64,000 bases of DNA from Basidiobolus meristosporus CBS 931.73 (taxonomy: Eukaryota > Basidiobolomycota > Basidiobolomycetes > Basidiobolales > Basidiobolaceae). Shown in pieces: positions 11,309 through 21,616 of this stretch. The notes under the pieces were generated by a model. The model did no database searches, had not been told where the DNA came from, and saw only the letters and a program-made list of their open reading frames with translations. The position numbers and the translations under genes are program-made. How positions within the stretch are numbered: position 1 is the first letter of the stretch; the number at the start of each line of letters is the position of its first letter. Location of the stretch: assembly GCA_002104905.1 (NCBI GenBank), contig MCFE01000029.1, forward strand, positions 124,001-188,000, given 5' to 3'.

Positions 11309-13251
11309 CCGTTTCATCCCGCGGTTCAAAACAAACATTCTCCATGCCACCTTGCAATCCACATTCATCATTAATCCCACCTTACCACCCATATGTACAG
11401 AACATAGTCAGCATTATGAAACACACTTCCTGTTAATAAATGTGGCAGCTGAGGCCTCGAAACAATGATCCACAGAGTACAGATTTAAACTTTCCTCTCT
11501 TCGGTTTGCAAATTAGCCGCCACCAGCTGATCATTGATATATAAATTTCCAAATGCTCTTTCTAGAAGCAATGAGGCCTTGGACGCTTTTGGAAGGTAGA
11601 TTCCCTGGGCAAACCTGAGGTCAGGTGAGGAAATAAGATCGCTGATTGGGCGAAGGGATAGTTCACAAATATGTACTAGATTCTAGAGTCCAGGATATTG
11701 GAGCCCAAGTGGTTGCTAATCATGGATGGATATATTGTGGGTGATAGTGGAGGGGTCGGCCTAAATATGTGCAATCCCTTGATGCCGTTGCCGATTTTAC
11801 CCGTTTGATCGATCATTTTTCGAATTGAACATCCATGTCCCCAAATAGCGCTCAATAGCTGGGTATACATGTAACACGATCAAGGTCAATGCTATTCCCG
11901 GAATATTCGCACATGTTCAAGGTTGGTATGATTGTATCAGTAGCAGAAAGAATATTATCATCAGGCTGCCTCAACCCAGGTTCTGATATGCTGACATAAT
12001 CCGTGTACCTATGAGATGCACTACGAATTAACATTAAGGATAAATTGTGGACTAAATTCACCGATTATAGAAGTGTTCTGATCTACCTTGTTTCCACCCA
12101 AGACATGGCGTCATACTTGGTCATGGTTGGCCATTCCCACAGATGTCCCATGTCTCTTGCTCATTGAATTCGCCATCTAATCGAATATCAAAATGGGAAA
12201 TGTCTGATATTTTCCCCTTCGACCATTCACAACTGGTAGTGCATGAAAAGACAGATGAAACCCACATTTGGCAAGGCAAAATGAAACTGTACCCTGGTCT
12301 ATCTTTGTATATCTCTTTGGTCTGCCAAGATTACATTACCATGGCCTGTCTGCTTTGGATTCACGGCTAAGTTTAGAGCGCCGGACTAGTTGTGAGGAGT
12401 ATATGGTTCTGAAAACTTGGATTCCATCATTCATGAACATCGCCTTTCCCATTATTGGATTATTAGCCATACTGTATACAAAGTATCGCCGAAATAGAGG
12501 TGTGTGTTTATTTAGCTGGTTGGAGTCCATGATAGGCGACATAGCTCAAACGATGGACCGTGGTGCTGATACCTCAGGCGTAGCCAGCATTTGCCATTCA
12601 AGTGTCGCAAGCATCTTATAAAATACACGCATCAACAAGCTACGCACATTTATTACCTGGGTCTATGTGGATATGCTTGTGATGGATCATTAAATGTATC
12701 TTTTGTTTCACACTCTCGTAAGTTCTCGACAACTCAGCACATGATGAAAAAGCAACCTAAAAATCTATTTGGTGATTTTTGACAATGTACTTTTTGTACA
12801 AGGGCTTCCATAAGAATAGGCTCAAGCAACAATACATATATGGATCTGGTTTAAATTTCGCAAATAAACAGCTTATAATGGTGCACGTACCCCTTCACTC
12901 TGGATTTTTGGTATTCCACCTCACATGCAGTTTAAATTCGATCAACTGCAAGTGAGTATCATGCAAATCGTCTACTTCTCCACATCACTTCCGATACTTC
13001 CCAAATGTACACCGCCAATAGGTAAGCTAACATGTGAGTACAACGCAAATCCTGTGTGCAAAGTATGAAGCACAGCTACTTGCTTGTTAACAAGTCATAA
13101 ACAATACAAACCCTTGGCTGTGCGTAAGGTGAAATACTATTATAGCCCCATAGTGACAAGGTATAAATATTTTCAAGCGCACCAATTTCAAAATATTTAC
13201 AATTTGCAATATTCGGTTTGAACTTATATAGTACTGCACTGATCTTTGCAG
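11309..13251. other. intergenic, possible membrane-protein relic
   Basis: No intact gene seen. Overlapping frames at 12143-12370 and 12268-12621 contain hydrophobic stretches (LSLYISLVCQDYITMACLLW; FMNIAFPIIGLLAILYTKYR) in different frames within 350 bp. A frameshifted remnant of a membrane-protein gene could produce this, but there is no family match. Confidence 0.3.
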
Positions 13252-13322
13252 TGTTGTAAGAGTTTTGGAGATATTTGAAGTAATTCAAAGAACAAGTAAA
13301 TTATGTGGTTTCACTCATAATA
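13252..13322 (+). repeat. MITE-like element, 5'-terminal fragment
   Basis: Starts TGTTGTAAGAGTTTTGGAGA, the left terminus seen in fuller copies at 44182 and 45196, and runs on through GAACAAGTAAATTATGTGGTTT before similarity ends. It is a truncated member of the element family described at 44182-44512. Confidence 0.65.
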
Positions 13323-13674
13323 TATATCAAAACATAAGCTTGAGATATTTGAGATGCTAAGCCAAGCATCATTAGCAAATCAATGAGTTTTAATTAGATC
13401 ATGCTTACTAATGTTGTAGGTAATTAGCTCACACATAAGTTATTGAAGATTCTATTTAGCTCTTTACTAAATGATGAATTACTTAGGAATGAGCTCGTAG
13501 GATATTAGCAAAATCTTGGAATTAGTGAAGGCCTGCAAATTATCATGCCCTCCAAGCTTGTCCAAAAGCCCCAAAAACTTGGATACTACTTCCTGAGACT
13601 AATTTGAGAACAGCTTAATATATTTGCATTTAGGGGAACAGCATGTGACAAATAATAATGTTTTAACTCCATAA

Positions 13675-14360
13675 TGTTGTAAAAGTTTGTAACTCCACCT
13701 GGATATTCACCTAACTTGGTCACTTAGTGATGCAATACTCCAAGGAGTATTGAAAGTGATGTGGAGAACTAGAGGATTTACATGTTATTCACTTGTAGAT
13801 TTATTGATCAAAAGTATGGTATTTATACTTTTGATAAAATAGAGCAAATAATCGTGTAGAGTATGTTAAGGAAGGTCCCAAGAATATGTGTGCAAAGTTT
13901 GGGGGCTTTTGGACAACTTTGAGAAAGATCATAATCTGATTACCTGATAATTTGGTGAAAATATTCCAAGTAAATCCCGACAAGAAATTTGGTCAGGACA
14001 GAGTGCACATCAGAGAGTAAAATCTATGTGACTAAGTTAGCATGAATATTTAGGTGACAACTTAATAATGACAACACTTAGATCATTACCTTCAAATCCT
14101 AGAGAATACTGACCAAATTCCTTGTCAGGAATTACTTAGAATATTTACCCAGAACATGAAAATTAGATAAGTTGTCCAATCAGCCCCAAACTTTGCAAAC
14201 ATGTTCTTGAGCCTTCATAAACCTATTCTACATGTTTGTTATGCCAAGACCAGGTAAAAGTATAAATACTACTTTTACATTCAATAAATCATTAAGTGAA
14301 AACCACATAATCTACTTGTTTTCCCAATCACTTTCAATATCTCCAAGACTCTTAGAAGAA
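13675..14360 (-). mobile_element. MITE-like element, reverse orientation, interrupted by a second copy
   Basis: The outer copy reads from its right terminus (TGTTGTAAAAGTTTGTAACT at 13675) to 13727, is interrupted by the insertion at 13728-14076, and resumes at 14082 up to a degraded left end near 14360 (ctccaagactcttag). Joining the halves restores CACTTAG-ATCATTACC as in the uninterrupted reverse copy at 15499-15806 (cacttagatcattaac). No coding capacity is seen. Confidence 0.8.
13728..14076 (+). mobile_element. MITE-like element nested in an older copy, 5-bp target duplication CTTAG
   Basis: A 349-bp forward copy starting TGATGCAATACTCC and ending AATAATGACAACA. It is flanked by CTTAG at 13723-13727 and again at 14077-14081, and those 5 bp occur once in the uninterrupted copy, so this is a clean insertion with a 5-bp duplication. 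Its internal hairpin (arms 13807-13817 and 13825-13835) differs from other copies by paired changes. Non-coding. Confidence 0.8.
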
Positions 14361-15498
14361 ATAGGGCAAAAACTAACATCTTGCAATTTCTTTGTTATTT
14401 CAGCTGAAAGACCAATAGTTCTTACTAGCTTATCATACATCATTATGAGCTTGTTGCTTTTTGCAAGATTCAAGAGTATTGGAAGTGATTTGGAGAACTA
14501 GGAGTATTGCATGATTTCACCTGCTGTTTTATGAAGTTCATATATTGCATTTATTGTTTTAGGAGAGCATTGTAAACCTAACAATGAGCCCACATTACGC
14601 AAGTTCACAGGAAGTTGTGTGCAAAGTTGAGGTCTTTTGCACGAGTTTGAAAATATTGATAGCTTCCAAGCCTTCACTAATTCTAAGGATTAGCTGATAT
14701 CTGACGAACTAAACCTCAAGTAAATAGTTCATAACTTAACAAGCCAAGTATCTTACGTCATACGAATGGCTTAGATGTAAACCAACTATTTACAACAACA
14801 ATAGCATTAACACTTTTGAGGAATTTTGTAAAACTCACAAAAATACAAGCTATTCAAAAGGCCTTGGTGATATTGCAATTATTGGATTTAAACTTTGATA
14901 TTTATAATTTCTATCTGGATTGTTTACCAAGTTCAGCAATTTTTGCTTTGAACAAGCAAGCAGATTATGCGGTTTTCACCAAGCTGTGATCTAAGTGACT
15001 AAGTTAATGAAATATTTTAGGTGTAATTGCTAAATTTACATTATTTTTCACTCAATGATCTATTGAATGTAAAGCTGATACTTATACTTATACTCAATAG
15101 CATGTCCCTATGAAGAATCTCAGGGTTGGAAATCATCTGATAATCTGCTGGTATTATAATGATATTTTGCTGGCATTCAGCTGGTTTTTTTCCTTCCTAT
15201 TTTTAATTGCAATTCTCTGTAGAAGTAGTAGGTAGCTAATTACCAAGTTTTCTATGAGTGCTAGTTGGCCTAGTCTCATCCTAGAAAATACATTTGCCAG
15301 TCTGCCATATTGAAAGCTGTCAGTTTAAAGAAACTTGAAATTCAGCTGATATTATGATAATATTCTGCTGATCTATTATTAGTTATTTTTCTCAGGGATG
15401 TGAACACAGCTTAGGAGCTTTTCAACAACTTGGAGAACTCTCATCTTCTGATTTCATGGCATTTTGGAGAAAATGTTTGAAGTAAACCCCAAAAAAGA
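14361..15498. repeat. scrambled fragments of the MITE-like family, no gene
   Basis: Short pieces related to the same element are recognisable, for example near 14465-14505 (gagtattggaagtgatttgg), 14605-14660 and 15415-15490, but no full copy. The rest is AT-rich sequence without a supported coding region. Confidence 0.45.
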
Positions 15499-15806
15499 GT
15501 TGTAAAAATTCGTAATTCCACCTGAATATTCACCTAACTTAGTCACTTAGATCATTAACTACAAATCTTAGTGAATACTGACCAAATTCCTTGCCGGGAT
15601 TTACTTCGGAAAATTTTCACCAAAATATCAGGTACCCAGAACATGAGAATTAGATAAGTTGTCCAAACGGCCCCAAACTTTGCACACATGCTCTTGGGAC
15701 CTTCATAAACCTATTCTACGTGTTTTTTATGCCAAGACCATGTAAAAGTATAAATACTACTTTTACATTCAATAAATCATTAAGTGAAAACCACATAATC
15801 ACTTGT
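15499..15806 (-). mobile_element. MITE-like element, reverse orientation, near-complete
   Basis: Runs from the right terminus (TTGTAAAAATTCGTAATTCC) through the conserved blocks TGACCAAATTCCTTGCCGGG and GCCCCAAACTTTGCACACAT, then the hairpin at 15741-15767 (TGTAAAAGTA, loop TAAATAC, TACTTTTACA), to CATTAAGTGAAAACCACATA. It lacks the last part of the left end. No target duplication could be assigned. Confidence 0.75.
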
Positions 15807-17607
15807 GTAAAGCTCATAAACTATGCTGTAAGTGACCAAGCTAATGTATATATTTAGGTGTAAATACAAAACTATAATATCCCATTTCTCCAGGTCCATT
15901 AATTCAAAGGGTTTTATTATTGCTAGAACAAACCGGCTATTGTAGCTGTTATTGATTTAAAAAACTTGCCATTTATTTAAAATCAGATTGGAACTTGAAA
16001 GTGATTTGGAGATGGTTTCAATAGGGATTGTTAGGGCACTTTGACAATTCATTAGATTTACATAGAGATCATTGGAAATTAATTACACGTTGAAACCTAT
16101 TCCCATGAGGTAGACAAACAGCAAACTCAAAACATACAAAAAATTTGGTGCTACGCGAACTATGTGCAACCGGAAGACCTTTGTTCAACAGCAACCTATC
16201 TTGTATCTTTGGCACTAAAGCTTTTAGTCAATTAAGGTTGGTTATAGAAATAGAGTGTATTTGTATATAGTGAATATCGAACAATATATCACTATAGTTC
16301 TTCTGATGATATAGGAAGTGGCAAGGCAATAAGCAGTTCCACCTCTCGATTTCCTATACTAATTCTATCAAGAACATTATGGCGCCCTCAGATGACTCGC
16401 TCCCTCCGCTCCGATCCTATATGAACAAAATGCGAGCCGTAACAGGGTTCTGATATTCCTCAAGATCAATCGTGCTTTAGGAAAATAAATATCCTGATGC
16501 CGAGACCTTTCTTCAAGGTTGATCTCCCAGACGGTTGGTCGTCTAGGCCAGAATTTCAGGCAAGCCCCGGTTCGTTTACAGCTAATGGGGATTCACCTTA
16601 TTTTGAGTGTTGGGTATGTCGCTGTTTCCGAGGTGAAGTTTTATCTGTGTACTAGTAATGCAATATATTGAGGGTGGTGGTGGGTGTAAAATGATGACTG
16701 TAAGACTAGAGGCATAGTTAACGAGTTGGCGAAATATAAAATATATTGATTACACAAAGAAATTTACAATCTTTACCTATTATGTTGAAGCATATTTCGA
16801 GATTGACTAGGATTTACCCAAGAAGTATTGAGGGAGAATATAAACGAGATATGTTTGAAATTACTGAAGTGATAAAATACCTTCGAAGATGTGCCCACTC
16901 AAGAGTTGCGTGCCATGTTATGCTAATCTCTTCTGTGTCGCTCCATTTTTTTCGAGTGTCAGACTACCCAATATGCACATTTTTGAATAATGAGAAACAA
17001 TAGAAGCTTACGGGAGATTCATTGTTACAGAAAATACAGAACGACAGAACTTTGTTGGAACTTCATCGGCAGTTTGGTTATGTATTTAGAAATGAAGAAC
17101 GATTACTGTGGGGCGCATATCAGGAATATAGAGCTTCCATGAATATGGTACTTCTGATAAGGCGAGACATTCGCCTCGGCTAAATCCAAGGAGTGCCAAA
17201 CTCACAATTGCAACTGTACACTAATGACTAATATTCAGACCCACATGGTTAGTTTACACCCAGAAATAGTAGGAAGGTCTGTGATGGAAAGGGGCATTAG
17301 ATCCGATAAGGAGCGTCACATTATTAACTAATTATTGCCTTGCCTGGCCCTTCTTCCAAAGGTCACATTGATATTGTACACAAACTGAGTGGTGAATTCC
17401 ATTTTGACCCTTAATGGAATGTTAGAGCCAAATATATAAATAGCATATATTCGATTGATATTGGTACTTTAAATGAAAGGCTAATATTTAAGTCTGAACA
17501 GTACGCTTTTTGATTACTAATTAGTGCATCACGATGCACACGTATCAATGGCCCCACACTGCGGAGCTAGCAGATATGGGACTTTGGTAAGGGCATGGCA
17601 ATATCCA
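15807..17607. other. intergenic; possible LTR/primer-binding-site remnant
   Basis: No gene supported. At about 16379-16387 the sequence reads TGGCGCCC directly after an AT-rich stretch ending CAAGAACATTA, as expected where a retrotransposon 5' LTR meets a tRNA primer-binding site. No reverse transcriptase, integrase or matching second LTR is visible, so this is at most a relic. The frame at 16746-17003 has no recognised domain. Confidence 0.3.
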
Positions 17608-18333
17608 TCATAGTATACGCGGAGATACACACATTAGGACTGTGCCGAAAGTGGGCTGATTAGATCCTTCATATGACACCTGTGGACCTCGATCACTTAC
17701 GATATTCACTACCAGATATATTTTTTGCTCTTGACAACTATCTACATCGGTTTGGTGTATTATATACGATATGACGGATAACCAGGCCGCTCTGCTCTTG
17801 GTCACGGCTGCTAGTGGGTCATGGTCCATCAGATCTATATTCTTAATATTGCAACTGAGTTCCCAGATATAGACATCACCGACAAATAAATAATGCATAG
17901 GCGTCATACCGAGTGTATCCATACAAAGAAAATCCTGCCAGCAATGGCATCCCCACTCTCAAGTTGGAAAATACTCAGGAAGAAATAGTAGCCAGATTGG
18001 TGATTGATCCTAGTATGGCAGAGATATATGGACAGGATCGCTAAAAGATCAAAATCAACCCAAAAGTTGGAGTAAATAATGCATGCCAAACTCGTGGTCA
18101 GTAGAATACATACTGCAGTTACCTCAACTATCCTAGGTGTATTCAGAGCCATAGAAACCACAATGAACAATACAGTACTTCAAGGATAAGTTCGAATTAT
18201 CTTCATCTTGCTCCCCTAATTGGTTAATGATGCGATTTATCCGATGGCATGTTTCACCCCAGATAGGAGTTGATAAGTAATAGAGACTTTTGTTGACATT
18301 GAGTGTCGGAATGCTTACTATCGGGGTTCCCAT
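17608..18333 (-). pseudogene. possible degraded membrane-protein gene
   Basis: Three overlapping minus-strand frames (18133-18333, 17904-18170, 17608-17922) follow one another, each ending in a stop just after the next begins. The middle one has a strongly hydrophobic stretch (ITS-like AVCILLTTSLACIIYS and DFDLLAILSIYL), and the others are protein-like in composition. Either this is a multi-exon gene whose introns I could not place, or a frameshifted relic of a membrane protein. No family is recognised. Confidence is low. Confidence 0.3.
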
Positions 18334-18897
18334 TTAGTAACTATATAATATTGGAATATCCAAATTTAGCGGACACTGTTAAAATGGTAAGTAAAATCAA
18401 CCCAGACTGATTCATATGATTAAGGAGTATTTACGCAATTCTGACGTTCAATATGTTACCGTTGTTCGAAACAAAATGCTGGAGTCCGTGAAATTGAAAC
18501 TACGGAATGGCTAACAATAAGCGATATCGTCGTGAAGCAGGTATATCTTGATGCTGTCATATTAAGGAGTGGTATAGCTTGATATTACCGTGTAAGCAAG
18601 GAACGGGTGTATGCGAAGTTGGATGGTCTGACATTTTCCAGGTCCTCTCAATTAGAATGATTCACTATCTAATCGAATTTCTATTGCCCGATCAAAGTTG
18701 ATAATTAAACAATCGACAATTTTGGTCAACGGATTATCTTTTTGATCAAATGCAAGTTGTGCGGTCTTCTGAACAAATACTATAAAAGCTCCTTAACCGT
18801 CCTCACCTTCATCAACCCGTCAAATTTTCATTTCATTGTCAGGAACAGTGAAAAGCATACTTCAGCACTTTATATAGACTCCATACATATAGACCAA
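18334..18897. promoter_or_regulatory. upstream region of the first arrestin gene with TATA box
   Basis: TATAAAAG at 18781-18788 lies 110-117 bp before the chosen arrestin start at 18898. An in-frame ATG at 18742 lies upstream of this TATA box, which argues against its use. No other coding feature is supported here. Confidence 0.6.
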
Positions 18898-19938
18898 ATG
18901 TCTCCGAAATTATTGATAGAGTTGGAGAAGGATACCTTCCGCAAAACTGTTTTCGACGATGAGAACACCTTGTTTGTTCTCAAAGGAAAGGTTGTCTTCA
19001 CTCCATCTTCTCCCATGAAAGTGAATCAGATTTCTCTTCGCTTCCGTGGCAAGCTGGTGGTCACCCGAGGCTTTCAGTCGACTCGTAAAACATTCTTTGA
19101 GCATCAATGGGACTTCTTCCGGGATTTCAAATCCAGTACCGTTTTTGAAGCCAAGCCTTATACGTATGACTTTGAACTACCCATGCCTTCCGATCTCCCT
19201 GAGTCTTTGGAGGCCGATTACGCCAAGATCGAGTATTCCCTAAAGGGCATGGTCGAAACTCCGCTATTCTCCTCCAACCTGAGAGCTGACAAACTCGTTC
19301 GTATTCAACAAGCCGGCACTCCATTTGATTCCTTGGCCTACAATACTCTAGCCCAGGGCAACTGGAACGATATGATCAGCTATGAAGTATCTATCCCTAC
19401 TTACGAGTTCGTTCCTGGAGGTGATATCGAAATTTCCTTCAAACATGTGAAAAAGAGTGATAAGTGCAAGATCGTCGCAGTTCGTGCTGGCTTGAGTGAG
19501 GTTACAAGATACAACAATGTTGACAACCGCCGAGCCAAGGAGGACGGGATGGTAAAAAAGTGGCTCAAAAGCTGTGGCTGTTCAGTCGTGGAACCCTCCA
19601 TGAATAGCTCTATCAAGTTGAGCATTCCCGCTTCAACAAAGAATGTACACTGCGACGCCAATACACCATACGTCGAGATTCTACACCGTCTCACCACAAG
19701 AATTGAGCTCGAATTGGATGGTGAACTGTACACCATTCTCAATGTATTTCCTGTCCGCATTTCACCCAAAGATTCCCATGAGAGCATGGAAATTCCCGAG
19801 TTTGAGCAACTCCCTAGTTATGATTTAGTCCAACTCGATTCGCCACCAGTATATGTGAATCTTGGTGGCATCGAAGGGGCACTTGTGTTACCTGCTGTGT
19901 ATCCTGGAGAATCTACTACCATTGCTCTGGGAGCTTAA
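18898..19938 (+). CDS. alpha-arrestin-like protein 1 with C-terminal PPxY motif
   Basis: Intronless, 346 residues. Arrestin-related trafficking adaptors link plasma-membrane cargo to the Rsp5/Nedd4-type ubiquitin ligase. An arrestin N-like half (KVVFTPSSPMKVNQISLRFR, EHQWDFFRDF, YTYDFELPMPSDLPES, YAKIEYSLKGMVETP) and an arrestin C-like half (SYEVSIPTYEFVPGGDIEIS, KLSIPASTKNVH, YVEILHRLTTRIEL) are visible. The tail holds LPSY at 305-308 and PPVY at 316-319, candidate WW-domain ligands. The start at 18898 is chosen because MSPKLLIELEKDTF aligns with the start of the paralogue at 20435 and follows a TATA box. It forms a tandem same-strand pair with that paralogue, 496 bp apart, and is clearly a duplicate of it. 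Confidence 0.9.
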   Translation: MSPKLLIELEKDTFRKTVFDDENTLFVLKGKVVFTPSSPMKVNQISLRFRGKLVVTRGFQSTRKTFFEHQWDFFRDFKSSTVFEAKPYTYDFELPMPSDLPESLEADYAKIEYSLKGMVETPLFSSNLRADKLVRIQQAGTPFDSLAYNTLAQGNWNDMISYEVSIPTYEFVPGGDIEISFKHVKKSDKCKIVAVRAGLSEVTRYNNVDNRRAKEDGMVKKWLKSCGCSVVEPSMNSSIKLSIPASTKNVHCDANTPYVEILHRLTTRIELELDGELYTILNVFPVRISPKDSHESMEIPEFEQLPSYDLVQLDSPPVYVNLGGIEGALVLPAVYPGESTTIALGA

Positions 19939-20434
19939 GTTATTAGATATTTCTTGTACAAAGCTATTTAGCATCAACATATAGACTGTAAATTAAATAA
20001 AATATCCACATTTGAAAATGACTATTTCGGACCGGAAAAATATTCAAACTGGAGAGCCAATCAGTAACCTTACAGGTGATCGATTTTTGTCAGCAAAATC
20101 CATGTGGCGGTGTTCATATTGGGCGTTATCATTTCAAAATCATCTGTGGATCTTGAAGACATACATATATGGCTAGCCAGGGTATTGTGCCGATCTGAAG
20201 ATAGTCCTTCGTATCACATGTAAAGTTTCTCGTATAGTATTTGATCCCCTTCAATGGCACTAGCTACTACAGCCACTCAACCATAAATGGCACTGGCACA
20301 TATCTAGGTCGGAGCTCACTTCAATGTGGAAGTGGATGACTAAACCTTTATTGTTTTAATAAATACCACTAAAAGACTTCTCTTGACTTCCCTGATTACG
20401 CTATTGACAACTTGACCAAGGTTCTTCTCTAATC
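19939..20434. promoter_or_regulatory. intergenic spacer between tandem arrestin genes
   Basis: This 496-bp spacer must hold the 3' end of the first gene (AATAAA-like aattaaataaaatat near 19992) and the promoter of the second. An AT-rich run (ttttaataaatacc) about 80 bp before 20435 is the best TATA-like candidate. No extra gene is seen. Confidence 0.5.
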
Positions 20435-21442
20435 ATGAGCCCCAAGTTATTAATCAAGCTTGAGAAAGACACGTTCTCTAAGAATATCCTTGACGAAAAC
20501 GATCCAAACTTCGTTCTAAGAGGAAAGCTTATCTTCATACCGTCTTCTTCTGTTAAAGTGCAGTGCATCAACTTGGCTTTCAGGGGAAAGCTATCGATAA
20601 ACAAGGGGTTCCAAAGTACACGAAAGGTCGTTTTCAACCATAGATGGGATTTCCTTCAACAAAACTACAAATCGGTGCTATTTGATGCCAAAGAATACGT
20701 CTATGAGTTTGAATTACCACTGCCCTACGACCTACCCGAGTCGGTAGATGCTGACTATGCAACCATCCAGTACAGCCTTAGGGCAATGGTAGAAACGCCG
20801 TTCTTCGGATCAAATTTGAGGGCAGATAAGGTGGTATACATTCGACAGAATACTGACAACTTTGTGACGATGCTTTACAATACACGCATTGAGAATAGTT
20901 GGAAGGATATTCTTGCTTATGAAGTGATAATCCCTAGTCATGAATATGTTCCAGGCGATAGTATCCCAATTACATTCAAACATCGCGCACAGAACAGCGA
21001 CTGCATCCCGATCAGTGTCTGGGCTGGTCTAGATGAACGCACAACGTACAGAATCTCGGAAGGAAGTTCAGCCGAAAATGTAAGCACCGCAACCAAGTGG
21101 CTAAAAGCCAACCACGCTAATGTTGCACAAGATCCGACCACAACCTCTCTACTACTAGAAATCCCTAAATCTACCAAAAATGTTCATTACAACTGCACCA
21201 CCGCCTATGTTGAAGTCACCCATTACATCTCTACCCGAATCGAGGTTCGCTTTGAGGGGGTAATCAAATCCATTCGCGCAGTGCTGCCCATTTGTATTGT
21301 GCGGAACATCAGCAGCAACAATCCCGCTGTTGCACCCATCGATGCTTTGCCTGACTATCATATGATCCAAAGCGATATGCCACCCAATTACCGAAATCGC
21401 CAGAGCATCCCTCCAGATTACTCGCTGGTCATCGGGGTCTGA
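20435..21442 (+). CDS. alpha-arrestin-like protein 2 with two C-terminal PPxY motifs
   Basis: Intronless, 335 residues, collinear with the upstream paralogue from the first residue (MSPKLLIKLEKDTFSK) to the tail. Shared blocks include FRGKLSINKGFQSTRK, YVYEFELPLPYDLPES, YATIQYSLRAMVETPFF, ILAYEVIIPSHEYVPG and IPKSTKNVHYN. The tail carries LPDY at 305-308, PPNY at 316-319 and PPDY at 326-329. The first two fall at the same residue numbers as in paralogue 1, so the motif array is conserved while surrounding tail residues differ. Likely role: ubiquitin-ligase adaptor at membranes. There is no signal peptide or transmembrane segment. Confidence 0.9.
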   Translation: MSPKLLIKLEKDTFSKNILDENDPNFVLRGKLIFIPSSSVKVQCINLAFRGKLSINKGFQSTRKVVFNHRWDFLQQNYKSVLFDAKEYVYEFELPLPYDLPESVDADYATIQYSLRAMVETPFFGSNLRADKVVYIRQNTDNFVTMLYNTRIENSWKDILAYEVIIPSHEYVPGDSIPITFKHRAQNSDCIPISVWAGLDERTTYRISEGSSAENVSTATKWLKANHANVAQDPTTTSLLLEIPKSTKNVHYNCTTAYVEVTHYISTRIEVRFEGVIKSIRAVLPICIVRNISSNNPAVAPIDALPDYHMIQSDMPPNYRNRQSIPPDYSLVIGV

Positions 21443-21616
21443 TGCCTATGTAAATTATCTTGATGATCTGTGTTATAAAGCAGCCGTACTGACAAAAAAG
21501 TGGCAAAAAACTAGTAAAGCTTCAGAATAATATAGGGTTATGGTTTGAATATCAAATCAACCAATTGTTGAATGTTATGAACCATTTATTGTCCCATTAG
21601 CAGACTTGGAAGGAAA

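Noticed and set aside
18742-18897. Upstream in-frame extension of arrestin 1
   Set aside because: The extra 52 residues precede a TATA box and have no counterpart in the tandem paralogue.
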